From Nocardiopsis flavescens (GTDB lineage Bacteria; Actinomycetota; Actinomycetes; Streptosporangiales; Streptosporangiaceae), in contig NZ_FQZK01000005.1 in the NCBI RefSeq assembly GCF_900141985.1, forward strand, positions 124,001 to 188,000: 64,000 nucleotides of DNA, given 5' to 3'. A program made the translations under genes and the position numbers. The notes below the pieces were generated by a model, which did not search any database, was not told where the DNA came from, and saw only the letters and a list, made by a program, of their open reading frames with translations. The stretch's first letter is position 1, and the number at the start of each line of letters is the position of its first letter. This document shows, piece after piece, positions 1-8,446 of this stretch.

Positions 1-148
1 CGGGAATCCTCCCGGGACTGACGGTCCGCCGTGAACCCGGGGGTTCGGCCCGGGCTCGACGGCCGCTGTGGGACCGCTCGCGTCCGCGTCACCGAGGTGC
101 CGCGACCGCTGGCGTCCCATGGCTGGAAGCCTAGCGCGTTCACGGTCG

Positions 149-187
149 GATGCACATGCATATTGCTATGCAGATGCATATGTAGAT
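149..187. repeat. AT-rich patch with repeated ATGCATAT
   Basis: The octamer ATGCATAT occurs at 156-163 and 174-181. A GCATA/TATGC inverted repeat lies between the copies. The patch is strikingly AT-rich in a very GC-rich background and lies just beyond the end of the first regulator gene. It could be a regulator-binding or promoter region for a gene to the left of the window. No coding frame of quality crosses it. Confidence 0.4.
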
Positions 188-204
188 TCCATGTGCAGGG
201 GAAA

Positions 205-228
205 TCCACGCCCCCTTCGTGGGGGTTT
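205..228 (-). terminator. Candidate terminator after the first LuxR regulator
   Basis: A CCCCC stem (211-215) pairs with GGGGG (221-225) around a 5-nt loop, 13 bases beyond the stop codon of the minus-strand regulator. A short AT-containing stretch follows on that strand. The stem is short, so the call is moderate. Confidence 0.4.
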
Positions 229-240
229 CGGCGGGAACCG

Positions 241-2796
241 TCAGTCCCGGTCACCATGGCTCTGGATCCATGCCGCGATCTGGGCGCGCGAGTGGAAGCC
301 CATCTTGCGGTTGATGTTGGCGATGTGCCGGGCCGCCGTGGCGGGGCTGATGAACAACACGCGGGCGATCTCCGGGTTGCTCCGCCCCTTGCTCACCAGG
401 CGGGCCACCTCCAGTTCGCGGCGGGTCAGCCGGTCCTGCGGCGGGGTCAGCGGCGGGGGCGGGAGCGGCGCCGCGGGTCTGCGCGCCGGACGGGACGCCC
501 GGGCGGCCGTCCCGCGCGGGGAGCCCCCGGAGGACGCGCTGCGCCGCGACGGCGGCCGGCGCACCTCCTCGGCCAGGCGCTCGGCCTCGCGCACCGCCTC
601 CGCGGTGCTCATCCGGCGCCCCTCCTCCCACAGCGTGACCAGGCGCTTCCTGCGCCGCCGGGTCTTCTCCTCGTCGCCGAACGGCCACGGGGCCTCGGGG
701 ACCGACAGGCCTAGCTGCTCGCGCATCTGCACGGCCGCCCCGGCGATCCCGCAGGCCCCGTCGCGCATCCCCACCGCGAAGGCGACCCTGGCGATCGCGA
801 CCAGCGCCCGCCCGACCTCGGCGCGCTGCCCGGCCGCGTGGCTCAGCAGGAGCCCCTCGCTCAGGTAGTCGCAGGCCTGCTCCACCCGCTCCTGCGCGTA
901 CGCCACCCGGCCGATCCCGGCCAGGCAGCGGGCCTCCTCGGCGGGGGCGCCGATCAGCCGCTGGGTGTCCAGCGCCTCCCGGTAGCACCGGTCCGCGGTC
1001 ACCAGGTCGCCGCCCAGTTCGGCGGCACGGGCCTGCCCGATGAGGGTGACCCCCACGCCCCAGCGGTGGTCGATCCCGCGCAGCAGCGTGAGCGCCGCGT
1101 TGTAGTGCTGGTCGGCGGTCTGGTGGTCGCCCTGCTGGGCGGCCAGCGCCCCCCGGGTGCCCAGGGCGATCGCCTCGCCCCACAGGTCGCCGGACTCCCG
1201 GCACAGCCGCAGGGCCTCCTCCACCCGCACCGCCGCCCGGTCGGGCACGCGTTCGCGCACCTCCACCAGGGCCAGCAGGTTGAGGGCGGTGCGCACGAAC
1301 ATCTCGTCGCCGGACTCCCGGCACAGCCGCAGCCCCTCCTCGCCCAGGGACAGCGCCAGCGCGTGGTCGCGGCGCACCCGCGCCAGCTGGGCCCGGCCCA
1401 CCAGGGCGCGCGCCCGCGAGGGCGCCTTCTCCGCGTCCTCCAGCGCCAGCAGCAGGTCCATGAGGTGGGCGCCCTCGGAGTAGTCCTGGTGGCTCACCCA
1501 GTACGCGGCCAGGCTCGACGCCAGCCGCAGCCCCTGCTCGGCCCGCCCCTCCCGGTGCGTCCAGCGCAGCAGGGAGCGCAGCGTGTCGTACTCGGCGAGC
1601 ACCCGGCGCCGTCCGGCGTCGCGCTCGCTCCAGGGCATGGACCGGCTGGACTCCAGCCGGCGCCCCAGGTCCTCGGTCAGCAGGATCATCCGCTCCAGCA
1701 GCCGCTCCCGGAACAGGACGTCCTCACCGGCCTCGGCCAGCCGGTCGGCGGCGAACCCGCGCACCGCCTCGGGCAGCCGGTACCGCAGCCGCCCCTCGAA
1801 CTCCCCGGTGACGGTGATCAGCGACCGGTCCAGCAGCGAGGCCATCAGGTCCAGCACCTGCTCCCGGGCCAGGCCGCCGTCGGCGCACACCTGCTCGGCC
1901 GTCTCCACGTCCCAGCCGCGGAACACCGACAGCCGGCGCAGCAGGATCCGCTCCGGTGCGGGCAGCGCCCGGTACACGAAGTCGAGCACGACCGGCAGCA
2001 CGTCGCTGCGCGCCACCGCCTGCCCCGGGCCCGGCTGGAACTCGGGCGAGGCCAGGTGCTCGCGCAGCCCCCGGGCCAGGGTGTCGGGACCGGCGCCCGG
2101 AGCGCTCCCACCGAGGACCTCGATGCCCAGCGGTACGCCGCCCGCCAGGTCGCAGAGCACCGCCACGGTCTCCAGCTCCGGCCGGGACGGGTCGAAGCGC
2201 TGGTCGCGGATGCGGGCCCTGTCCAGGAACAGCCGCACCGCCTCGGAGTCGGCGGGGTCCGGGGGAGGGCCGTTGCGCGAGGCCACCGGCAGCGCCATGG
2301 GCGTCATCCGCCACACGGTCCCGCCCGGCAGCCGGAGCGGGTCCAGGGCGGTGAGCAGGATCGACACCCCCGGGCAGGAGGCCAGCAGGGTCTCGCCGAT
2401 CCGGGTCACCGCGTCCGCGACGTGGTCGCAGCCGTCCAGCACCAGCAGCAGCCGCCGGTCGCGCAGCGCCTCGGCCACGGTCGTCCCCAGCGGCTGCCCC
2501 GGCTCCTCCACCACGCCCACCGCGTGCGCCACCCGGGCGTGGACCTCCAGCTCGGTGTGCGTGTCGGCCAGGTCCGCGGCCCACACCCCGTCGGGGAAGG
2601 AGGCGGTGGACTGCTCGGCCACGCGCAGGGCCAGCCGGGTCTTGCCGATCCCGTCGGTGCCGCACAGCGTCACCGAACGGCTCGACTCCAGCAGGCGGAG
2701 CAGGCTGCTCAGGTCCCGCTCGCGGCCCACGAAGCCGGTGCCCGGCCGAGGGAGGTTGTGCCGCGCGGGCGCGGTCAAAGGTGCCATGGCCTTCAC
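241..2796 (-). CDS. LuxR-family regulator with N-terminal ATPase domain
   Basis: A large ATP-dependent transcription regulator of 851 residues. A P-loop GTDGIGKT is at about residues 46-53 and a Walker B-like LLLVLDGCD at 116-124, followed by a winged-helix and TPR-like helical middle. A LuxR helix-turn-helix closes the protein (about 790-851). This is the COG3903/AfsR-like architecture: an STAND-type ATPase switch driving a DNA-binding tail. Its inducer is unknown. It lies 138 bases downstream of a paralogue on the same strand, and the N-terminal RHNLP..GFVGRERD blocks match, so the two look like a tandem duplication. The start is uncertain: GTG at 2796 is used, ATG at 2787 is an alternative, and neither has a good ribosome binding site. 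Confidence 0.85.
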   Translation of the reverse strand: MKAMAPLTAPARHNLPRPGTGFVGRERDLSSLLRLLESSRSVTLCGTDGIGKTRLALRVAEQSTASFPDGVWAADLADTHTELEVHARVAHAVGVVEEPGQPLGTTVAEALRDRRLLLVLDGCDHVADAVTRIGETLLASCPGVSILLTALDPLRLPGGTVWRMTPMALPVASRNGPPPDPADSEAVRLFLDRARIRDQRFDPSRPELETVAVLCDLAGGVPLGIEVLGGSAPGAGPDTLARGLREHLASPEFQPGPGQAVARSDVLPVVLDFVYRALPAPERILLRRLSVFRGWDVETAEQVCADGGLAREQVLDLMASLLDRSLITVTGEFEGRLRYRLPEAVRGFAADRLAEAGEDVLFRERLLERMILLTEDLGRRLESSRSMPWSERDAGRRRVLAEYDTLRSLLRWTHREGRAEQGLRLASSLAAYWVSHQDYSEGAHLMDLLLALEDAEKAPSRARALVGRAQLARVRRDHALALSLGEEGLRLCRESGDEMFVRTALNLLALVEVRERVPDRAAVRVEEALRLCRESGDLWGEAIALGTRGALAAQQGDHQTADQHYNAALTLLRGIDHRWGVGVTLIGQARAAELGGDLVTADRCYREALDTQRLIGAPAEEARCLAGIGRVAYAQERVEQACDYLSEGLLLSHAAGQRAEVGRALVAIARVAFAVGMRDGACGIAGAAVQMREQLGLSVPEAPWPFGDEEKTRRRRKRLVTLWEEGRRMSTAEAVREAERLAEEVRRPPSRRSASSGGSPRGTAARASRPARRPAAPLPPPPLTPPQDRLTRRELEVARLVSKGRSNPEIARVLFISPATAARHIANINRKMGFHSRAQIAAWIQSHGDRD

Positions 2797-2934
2797 ATGT
2801 CGGGGCGGTCGGGGGAGGTCCTCACCGTGGTGGGGTTCGCTGGCAAGGGGACGGCATCGTAGGGGGCGGTCGGAATCTCTGTCTTAGCGTCTGTACGCGC
2901 CGTGTGCAAGTGCGGTCGGAGCGCGCCGGGGTGT

Positions 2935-5391
2935 TCATGTCCGATCCCGGGCCGAAGCCCAGCCGGTCAGCTGGGTCCGGGAGGAAATGGAGAGTTTTCT
3001 GAAGATGTTCGCGATATGTCGGGCTGCGGTGGCCTGACTGATCGTGAGCCGGTCGGCGATCTCCCTGTTGGACAGGCCCTGCTCGGCGAGTTCGGCGATC
3101 TCCCGCTCACGCGGGGTGAGGGTGACCGGTTCGGCGGGGCGGTCCGAGGCGCGCGGGAAGGCCAGGGCGCGGTCGCGCACCTGCTCCAGCGGCAGGGCCC
3201 GCCAGGCGTTCCACGCGTCGGCGGTGCGGGTGGGGCCCACCCGCCGCTCCACGGCCGCCCGCAGCCGCATGGTCTCGGCCGAGGGGCGGTCCAGCGCCGT
3301 CCTGAGGTCGGCCGCCACGCCGGCCAGGGCGGCGGCCCGCTCGGACTCCTCCTCCGCCAGCGCCAGCTCGCCCAGGGCCTCCAGCGCCCGGGCCACCGCG
3401 ATGCGCTGTCCGGAGGTGAAGCTCACCCGCAGGCAGGAGGCCAGCGGCTCGCGCGCCGGGAGGATGTGCCCCTGCGCCAGGTAGAGCCGCCCGAGCTCGC
3501 GCGAGCAGTGCGCGATGGCCGGGGCCGCGCCCAGCTCTTCGAACACCGCCAGGGACTCGGCGAACAGCTCCCGGGCCCGCTCGAAGTCGCCGCGCTCGGC
3601 GTCGATCGACCCCAGCACGTGCAGGCAGCGCGCCACGCTCCACCGGTCGTTGAGCTTCTCGCCCAGCGCGATGCAGTGCCGCAGCAGCTCCACGGCCCGG
3701 TCGGGCTCCCCGCGCCGCCGGGCCAGCTGTGCCAGCACGCCCAGGGCGGTGGTCTCGGTGAGCGGGTCGCCGTCCTGCTCGGCCCAGGCCAGGGCGCGCT
3801 CGGCGTGCAGGCGGCCCTCGTCCAGGGCGTTGGTGCGCAGCGCCAGCGCCGCCATGGTGGCCAGCGCGGAGGCCGCGGCCCCGGCCTCCCGGCAGGCGCG
3901 CGCCGCCTCCAGCGCGCACATGGCCAGCGTCGACACCCGCGGCGCCACGTCCAGGTCCAGGCGCAGCTCCGCCTGGAGCGCCAGCGCGCGGGCCCGCAGC
4001 CGGGGCGACTGCTCGTCGGGGTCGGTGGCCAGCACCGACTCCAGGATCCGCCCGCCCTCGGCGGCCAGGTCGCGCACCAGCCAGTAGGGGCGCAGCGCCA
4101 CGCACACCCGCAGCGCCTCGTCCACCCTTCCCTTGGAGAGCGCCCACCGCACCACCCGGGCGTGGTTCTCCCGGTGGTGGTCGAGCAGGCGGAAGTGGGC
4201 CAGCCGCTCCGCCCAGGACAGCGGGGACCGCGAGCCCTCCGCGGCCTCCTCCAGCCGGGTGACGCAGAAGTCCAGGTACCGGGACCACCGCTCGTCCTCG
4301 CCGCCCTCCGCGGCCAGGTGCTCGGCGGCGTAGGCGCGCACGGTCTCGGTGAGCCGGTAGTGCGCGGTGCCCTCGATCTCGGCGTCCACCATGATGAGGG
4401 ACTTGTCCAGCAGGGAGAAGTGCAGCGGCAGGATGTCGCCCGCGTCCACCCCGTCGCCCGCGCACACGTCCTCGGCGGCCTCCCGGTACCAGGTGCCGAA
4501 CACCGACAGGCGGTGCAGCAGTGCCCGCTCCGGGCCGCTCAGCAGGTCGTGGCTCCACTCCAGGACCGCCCGCAGCGTGCGCTGGCGCGGCGGCAGGGCG
4601 CCGGAGGACCCGTCGCTGGTGAGCAGCTGGAACCGGTCGTCCAGGCGGCGCAGGATCTGCTGCACCGACAGCACCCGCACCCGCGCCGCGGCCAGCTCGA
4701 TGGCCAGCGGCATGCCGTCGAGCAGCCGGCAGATCTCGGCGATGTGGCCGGAGTTCTCCCGGGTCATCTCGAACCCGGCGCGGGCGGCGTGCGCCCGGGT
4801 CACGAACAGCCGCACCGACTCGTAGCGCTGGGCGTCCCGCCGGGGGAGCGGCGCCGGGTCGGCGGAGTAGGGGTCGGTGGGGGTGGGCCGGGCGGGCAGC
4901 GACAGCGGCGGCACCCGCCAGATGCTCTCCTCCTGGACGTGCAGCGGCTGGCGGCTGGTGGCCAGGACGCGCACCCGGGGGCAGTCGCGCAGCACCGCGC
5001 GGCACAGCCGCCCCACCGCGTCGACCGCGTGCTCGCAGGTGTCCAGGAACAGCAGCAGGCTCTGGGTGCGCAGCGCGGTGATGACCGCCTCGGTCATCGT
5101 GCGGCTGTCGTCCTCGACCGCCTGGAGGACCCCGGCCACGGCGCGCAGCACCTGGTCCTCGGTGGTGGCCTCGCTCAGGTCCACGAAGCGCACGCCGTCG
5201 GGGAACCGGCGCATCACGCGCTCGGCCAGGTGCAGGGCCAACCTGGTCTTGCCGATCCCGCCGGTCCCGGTCAGCGTGACCATCCGGGCGGTGCCCAGCA
5301 GGCGGCCCAGGTCGACGATGTCGCGTTCACGGCCGACGAAGCGGATGAACTCGCCGGCGGACAGGGGCAGGTTGTGGCGAGGAGGAGACAT
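2935..5391 (-). CDS. LuxR-family regulator with N-terminal ATPase domain (paralogue)
   Basis: The second ATPase-LuxR regulator has 818 residues. It carries the P-loop GTGGIGKT at about 42-49, a Walker B-like LLLFLDTCEH, a long helical repeat region and a C-terminal LuxR helix-turn-helix containing SNREIADRLTIS. I start it at ATG 5391 because the protein then begins MSPPRHNLP like its neighbour; the frame is open to 5541, but that extension is arginine-rich and unlike family members. It precedes the other regulator on the same strand, so co-transcription is possible, although the 138-base gap may hold a separate promoter. Targets and ligand are unknown. Confidence 0.85.
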   Translation of the reverse strand: MSPPRHNLPLSAGEFIRFVGRERDIVDLGRLLGTARMVTLTGTGGIGKTRLALHLAERVMRRFPDGVRFVDLSEATTEDQVLRAVAGVLQAVEDDSRTMTEAVITALRTQSLLLFLDTCEHAVDAVGRLCRAVLRDCPRVRVLATSRQPLHVQEESIWRVPPLSLPARPTPTDPYSADPAPLPRRDAQRYESVRLFVTRAHAARAGFEMTRENSGHIAEICRLLDGMPLAIELAAARVRVLSVQQILRRLDDRFQLLTSDGSSGALPPRQRTLRAVLEWSHDLLSGPERALLHRLSVFGTWYREAAEDVCAGDGVDAGDILPLHFSLLDKSLIMVDAEIEGTAHYRLTETVRAYAAEHLAAEGGEDERWSRYLDFCVTRLEEAAEGSRSPLSWAERLAHFRLLDHHRENHARVVRWALSKGRVDEALRVCVALRPYWLVRDLAAEGGRILESVLATDPDEQSPRLRARALALQAELRLDLDVAPRVSTLAMCALEAARACREAGAAASALATMAALALRTNALDEGRLHAERALAWAEQDGDPLTETTALGVLAQLARRRGEPDRAVELLRHCIALGEKLNDRWSVARCLHVLGSIDAERGDFERARELFAESLAVFEELGAAPAIAHCSRELGRLYLAQGHILPAREPLASCLRVSFTSGQRIAVARALEALGELALAEEESERAAALAGVAADLRTALDRPSAETMRLRAAVERRVGPTRTADAWNAWRALPLEQVRDRALAFPRASDRPAEPVTLTPREREIAELAEQGLSNREIADRLTISQATAARHIANIFRKLSISSRTQLTGWASARDRT

Positions 5392-5568
5392 GGCCTCGAT
5401 TACTAGGACACCGAACGGCCCGCGGCGCGGGTCCGTCCGGACCCGGGACCGCGGAGAACAGCCGCGACCAGTGTCGCACTTCTCCCCGCGGTCTGTCCCG
5501 GGAATGGCCGGTTCCGGCACGAGCGGTCGGAAACCGCCCATGCCGGTCGCATCCGCGTCGCGGACCGA

Positions 5569-6897
5569 CTACTCTGTGCGGTCCCCCGGCGACCAGGTGG
5601 AGGGGTCTGCCGCGGCCTGCTCACCGCTCCCCATGTCCTTGACCTCGTGGCCGCCGTCCTCGCCGAAAGGCGGGAACCACACGAAGGGGATGCCCTTCTT
5701 GGACGCGTACTGGATCTGCTTGCCGACCTTGGCGGCGGAGTGGAACACCTCGGTGTTGAACCCGCGCGAGCGCAGCAGCTCGCCCACCGCCAGCGCCTCG
5801 CGGCGCCGCTCGGCGGCGGGCACCACGACCATGACGTCGGTCGGGCAGATCCGGCCGCCCTGGATCCTGCCCTCGGCCACGAGCTTGGCGAAGATCCGGG
5901 TGAGGCCGATGGAGATGCCCACCCCCGGCAGCCTGCGGCGGATGAACTGCCCGGCCAGGTCCTCGTAGCGGCCGCCCGCACAGATGCTGCCGTAGCCGGG
6001 GTCGTCGTCGAAGGAGGCCTCGTAGACCGTGCCGGTGTAGTAGTCCAGCCCGCGGGCGATCGACAGGTCGGCGACCACCGCGCCCTCGGGCAGGTCGGCC
6101 AGGTCGTCCAGGACGAACGCCAGCTCCTCCAGACCCTCCTCCAGCAGCGGTGAGGACACGCCCAGCGCCCGCACCCGCCCGGGCACCTCGGCGCCCGTGC
6201 CGCGCACGCGCGCCAGCGCCAGGCAGGCGTCGGCCTGCCCGGCGGTCAGGCCGCCGCCGGTGAGGATCTCCCGGACGCCGTCGTCGCCGATCTTGTGGAG
6301 CTTGTCCACGGCGCGGATCACCGCGACCGGGTCCTCGACCCCCAGGCCCTCGTAGAAGCCCTGGAGCACCTTGCGGTTGTTGACGTTGAGCGTCCAGGCC
6401 GGCAGGTCCAGCCCGCTGAGCACCCGGTGCACGATGCGCGGCAGCTCGGCGTCGAAGTGCAGCGGCACGGAGTCGACGTTGATGACGTCGATGTCGCACT
6501 GGGTGAACTCGCGGGAGCGGCCCTCCTGCGGCCGCTCGCCCCGCCACACGCGCTGCATCTGGTAGCGCTTGAACGGGAACGTCAGCTCGTTGAAGTGCTG
6601 GGCGACGTAGCGCGCGAAGGGCACGGTCAGGTCGAAGTGCAGCCCGAGCCGGGCGTCGCTGTCGTCCTTGGGGTCCGCCTGGAGCCGGTGCAGGGTGTAG
6701 ACCTCCTGGGAGGTCTCGCCCTTGGCCGTCAGCACGTCCAGGCTCTCCACGGACGGGGTCTCCACCGACGCGAAGCCGAAGGACTCGAATCCGGCGCGGA
6801 TATGGTCCAGCCAGTGCTGCTCCACGGACCGGACCCGGGGGGTCCACTCGGGGAAACCGCTGATCGGGGCTGGACGGACGACGCGCTGATCGGACAT
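5569..6897 (-). CDS. hisS: Histidyl-tRNA synthetase
   Basis: This class II aminoacyl-tRNA synthetase of 442 residues charges tRNA-His in the cytoplasm. Class II motif 2 is at about 111-131 (RYQMQRVWRGERP). The histidine-binding signature RGLDYYTG is at 282-289, with GGRYEDL at 308-314, and the C-terminal anticodon-binding fold follows. It is monocistronic on the minus strand, between the LuxR regulators and a divergent 813-base gene-free region. Many actinomycetes carry a second hisS near relA; whether this copy is the housekeeping one cannot be told here. No T-box-like leader is recognisable upstream. Confidence 0.93.
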   Translation of the reverse strand: MSDQRVVRPAPISGFPEWTPRVRSVEQHWLDHIRAGFESFGFASVETPSVESLDVLTAKGETSQEVYTLHRLQADPKDDSDARLGLHFDLTVPFARYVAQHFNELTFPFKRYQMQRVWRGERPQEGRSREFTQCDIDVINVDSVPLHFDAELPRIVHRVLSGLDLPAWTLNVNNRKVLQGFYEGLGVEDPVAVIRAVDKLHKIGDDGVREILTGGGLTAGQADACLALARVRGTGAEVPGRVRALGVSSPLLEEGLEELAFVLDDLADLPEGAVVADLSIARGLDYYTGTVYEASFDDDPGYGSICAGGRYEDLAGQFIRRRLPGVGISIGLTRIFAKLVAEGRIQGGRICPTDVMVVVPAAERRREALAVGELLRSRGFNTEVFHSAAKVGKQIQYASKKGIPFVWFPPFGEDGGHEVKDMGSGEQAAADPSTWSPGDRTE

Positions 6898-7710
6898 GCG
6901 GAGTTCTCGGCTCCCTGAAAAGTAGGACGGGTGTGCGCTCGCGCGGGGGGCTTCGGATGCGGCCCGCGCCGCGCAGGCGCTCCCATCCTAGATCGTGTCG
7001 GGCGGGTGCCGCCCGTGATCCGCGGCGCCGGGCGCGCGCGGGGGTCCCGCCGGGGCGCGGGGCCGGGGGGCGGGCCGCCCGCCCGGGCCGGCCCGGGCTC
7101 CGGGTGACGGGCTCCGGGCACGGCCGCCACCGGCCCACGTGGACGGTTGTGGGCCGGTGGGGCTCCGGCGGAGGTCGGGCGCGGCCGCCCCGACGTCGAA
7201 GAGCGGGACGTCGGTTCACCGGACGCGCGTCCGGGACGCCGCCGACGGCTCCCGCGGTGCGGTCGGGTGCTCGTGCCAGGAGTCGGTTCCGCGACCGCGT
7301 GCATCGTTGCGGGTGCCGTGCCCCCACCGTAGACGCCGCGGGCGGTGTCGGACAGGGATCGGCGCGGCCGAAAGCGGCCGAAAACGGCCGCTCACAATGT
7401 CGTAAAGTCCGGCGCCCGGGGTAGAGTTCTGTGCTTACCTGGTCACTCTGGGTTCCCCCGCGGGGGGACGGATCGCCATCGGGCTCCACGGGCGCCGCGG
7501 TGGTCTTTCGTGCTGTCCGGGGCCCCGGCCCCGAACAGTGTGAGAAAGCGGACCCGCGCGGCCACTGTGCCAAAACGCCGTCCAAAACGGCCGTCCGGTG
7601 TTAGGTTCCAGGGGCGGCGAACCTGCGGGGGTTCGGACCCGGGAACGCCGTGCCCCTCGGAAGACCGGGCCGCACTCGCCCGTCCGGCCCCGGCACTCTC
7701 GCTAGGACAT
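6898..7710. other. Gene-free region between divergent hisS and GTPase genes
   Basis: No credible coding frame lies in these 813 bases. A candidate plus-strand promoter is TTGCGG (7307-7312), 17 bases, TAGACG (7330-7335). A possible second -10, TAGAGT, is at 7422-7427. A GCGGCCGAAA-type short tandem repeat sits around 7364-7392. Hairpins include CCCCCGCGGGGG near 7456 and a strong CTGTCCGGGGCC/GGCCCCGAACAG stem near 7512-7537. A long structured 5' leader for the GTPase mRNA is plausible but unproven. Confidence 0.4.
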
Positions 7711-8337
7711 GTGACTGTGATAGATCCAGCCAACACCACGAACGACGTTCAAGCACCCGGTGCACTGTCCACGAAGATCATCATCGCCGGGGGATTCGGC
7801 GTCGGCAAGACCACGTTCGTCGGCGCCGTCTCGGAGATCCCCCCGGTGCGGACCGAGGCGGCCGTGACCGCCGCCAGCGCCGGGGTCGACGACCTCTCCC
7901 ACACGCCGGACAAGCAGACCACGACCGTGGCCATGGACTTCGGCCGCATCTCGCTGGACACCGACCTGACCCTGTTCCTGTTCGGCACGCCCGGCCAGCA
8001 GCGCTTCTGGTTCATGTGGGACGACCTGGTGCGCGGGGCCCTGGGGGCGGTCATCCTGGCCGACACCCGCCGCCTGGAGGACACCTTCCAGGCCCTGGAC
8101 TACTTCGAGCGCCAGTACCGGCTGCCGTTCGTCGTGGCGATCAACGAGTTCGACCCCGAGGCGTCGATGTACACCGCCGAGGACCTGCGCGACGCGCTCG
8201 ACCTCACCCCCGACGTCCCGGTCGTGCCCTGCGACGCCCGCGACCGCAGATCCGTGGTCCGGGTCCTGGTCACCCTCGTCAAGCACGCCATGGCGGTGGA
8301 GGCCCGCCAGCGCAGCGGGCACCAGCTCGTCAACTGA
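7711..8337 (+). CDS. Conservon-type (CvnD-like) small GTPase, orphan
   Basis: A 208-residue Ras-like GTP-binding protein of the actinobacterial CvnD family. The G1 loop GGFGVGKTT is at about 27-35, the G3 motif GTPGQ at 92-96 and a G4-like NEFD at 145-148. In Streptomyces these GTPases normally lie in cvnA-B-C-D conservons with a membrane histidine-kinase-like protein, a roadblock protein and a DUF742 protein. None of these partners is adjacent here, so the gene is an orphan and its receptor is unknown. The start is GTG 7711; GTG 7717 has better spacing from the AGGA at 7704-7707. The adjacent secA2 lies 109 bases downstream on the same strand. Confidence 0.85.
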   Translation: MTVIDPANTTNDVQAPGALSTKIIIAGGFGVGKTTFVGAVSEIPPVRTEAAVTAASAGVDDLSHTPDKQTTTVAMDFGRISLDTDLTLFLFGTPGQQRFWFMWDDLVRGALGAVILADTRRLEDTFQALDYFERQYRLPFVVAINEFDPEASMYTAEDLRDALDLTPDVPVVPCDARDRRSVVRVLVTLVKHAMAVEARQRSGHQLVN

Positions 8338-8446
8338 TCCCGAGGCCGACCGGCCGCCCCGCTCGCGCGGCCGGTTCTCGAACGTGCCCGTTCGGGGGTC
8401 TTGTGGGGTGTGTGTCCGGCGTTACCCTGTGGTGGTGTTCGGACGA

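Noticed and set aside
241-868. Long plus-strand open frames across the LuxR regulator
   Set aside because: They are antisense shadows of the regulator. The minus-strand product has full ATPase and LuxR domains.
7455-7540. Strong hairpins in the hisS/GTPase gap as a T-box or riboswitch
   Set aside because: No conserved T-box sequence or known riboswitch core is visible; GC-rich palindromes are common by chance in this genome.
7345-7710. In-frame upstream extension of the GTPase gene
   Set aside because: The extension is arginine-rich and unlike GTPase N-termini. GTG 7711 or 7717 gives a normal product.
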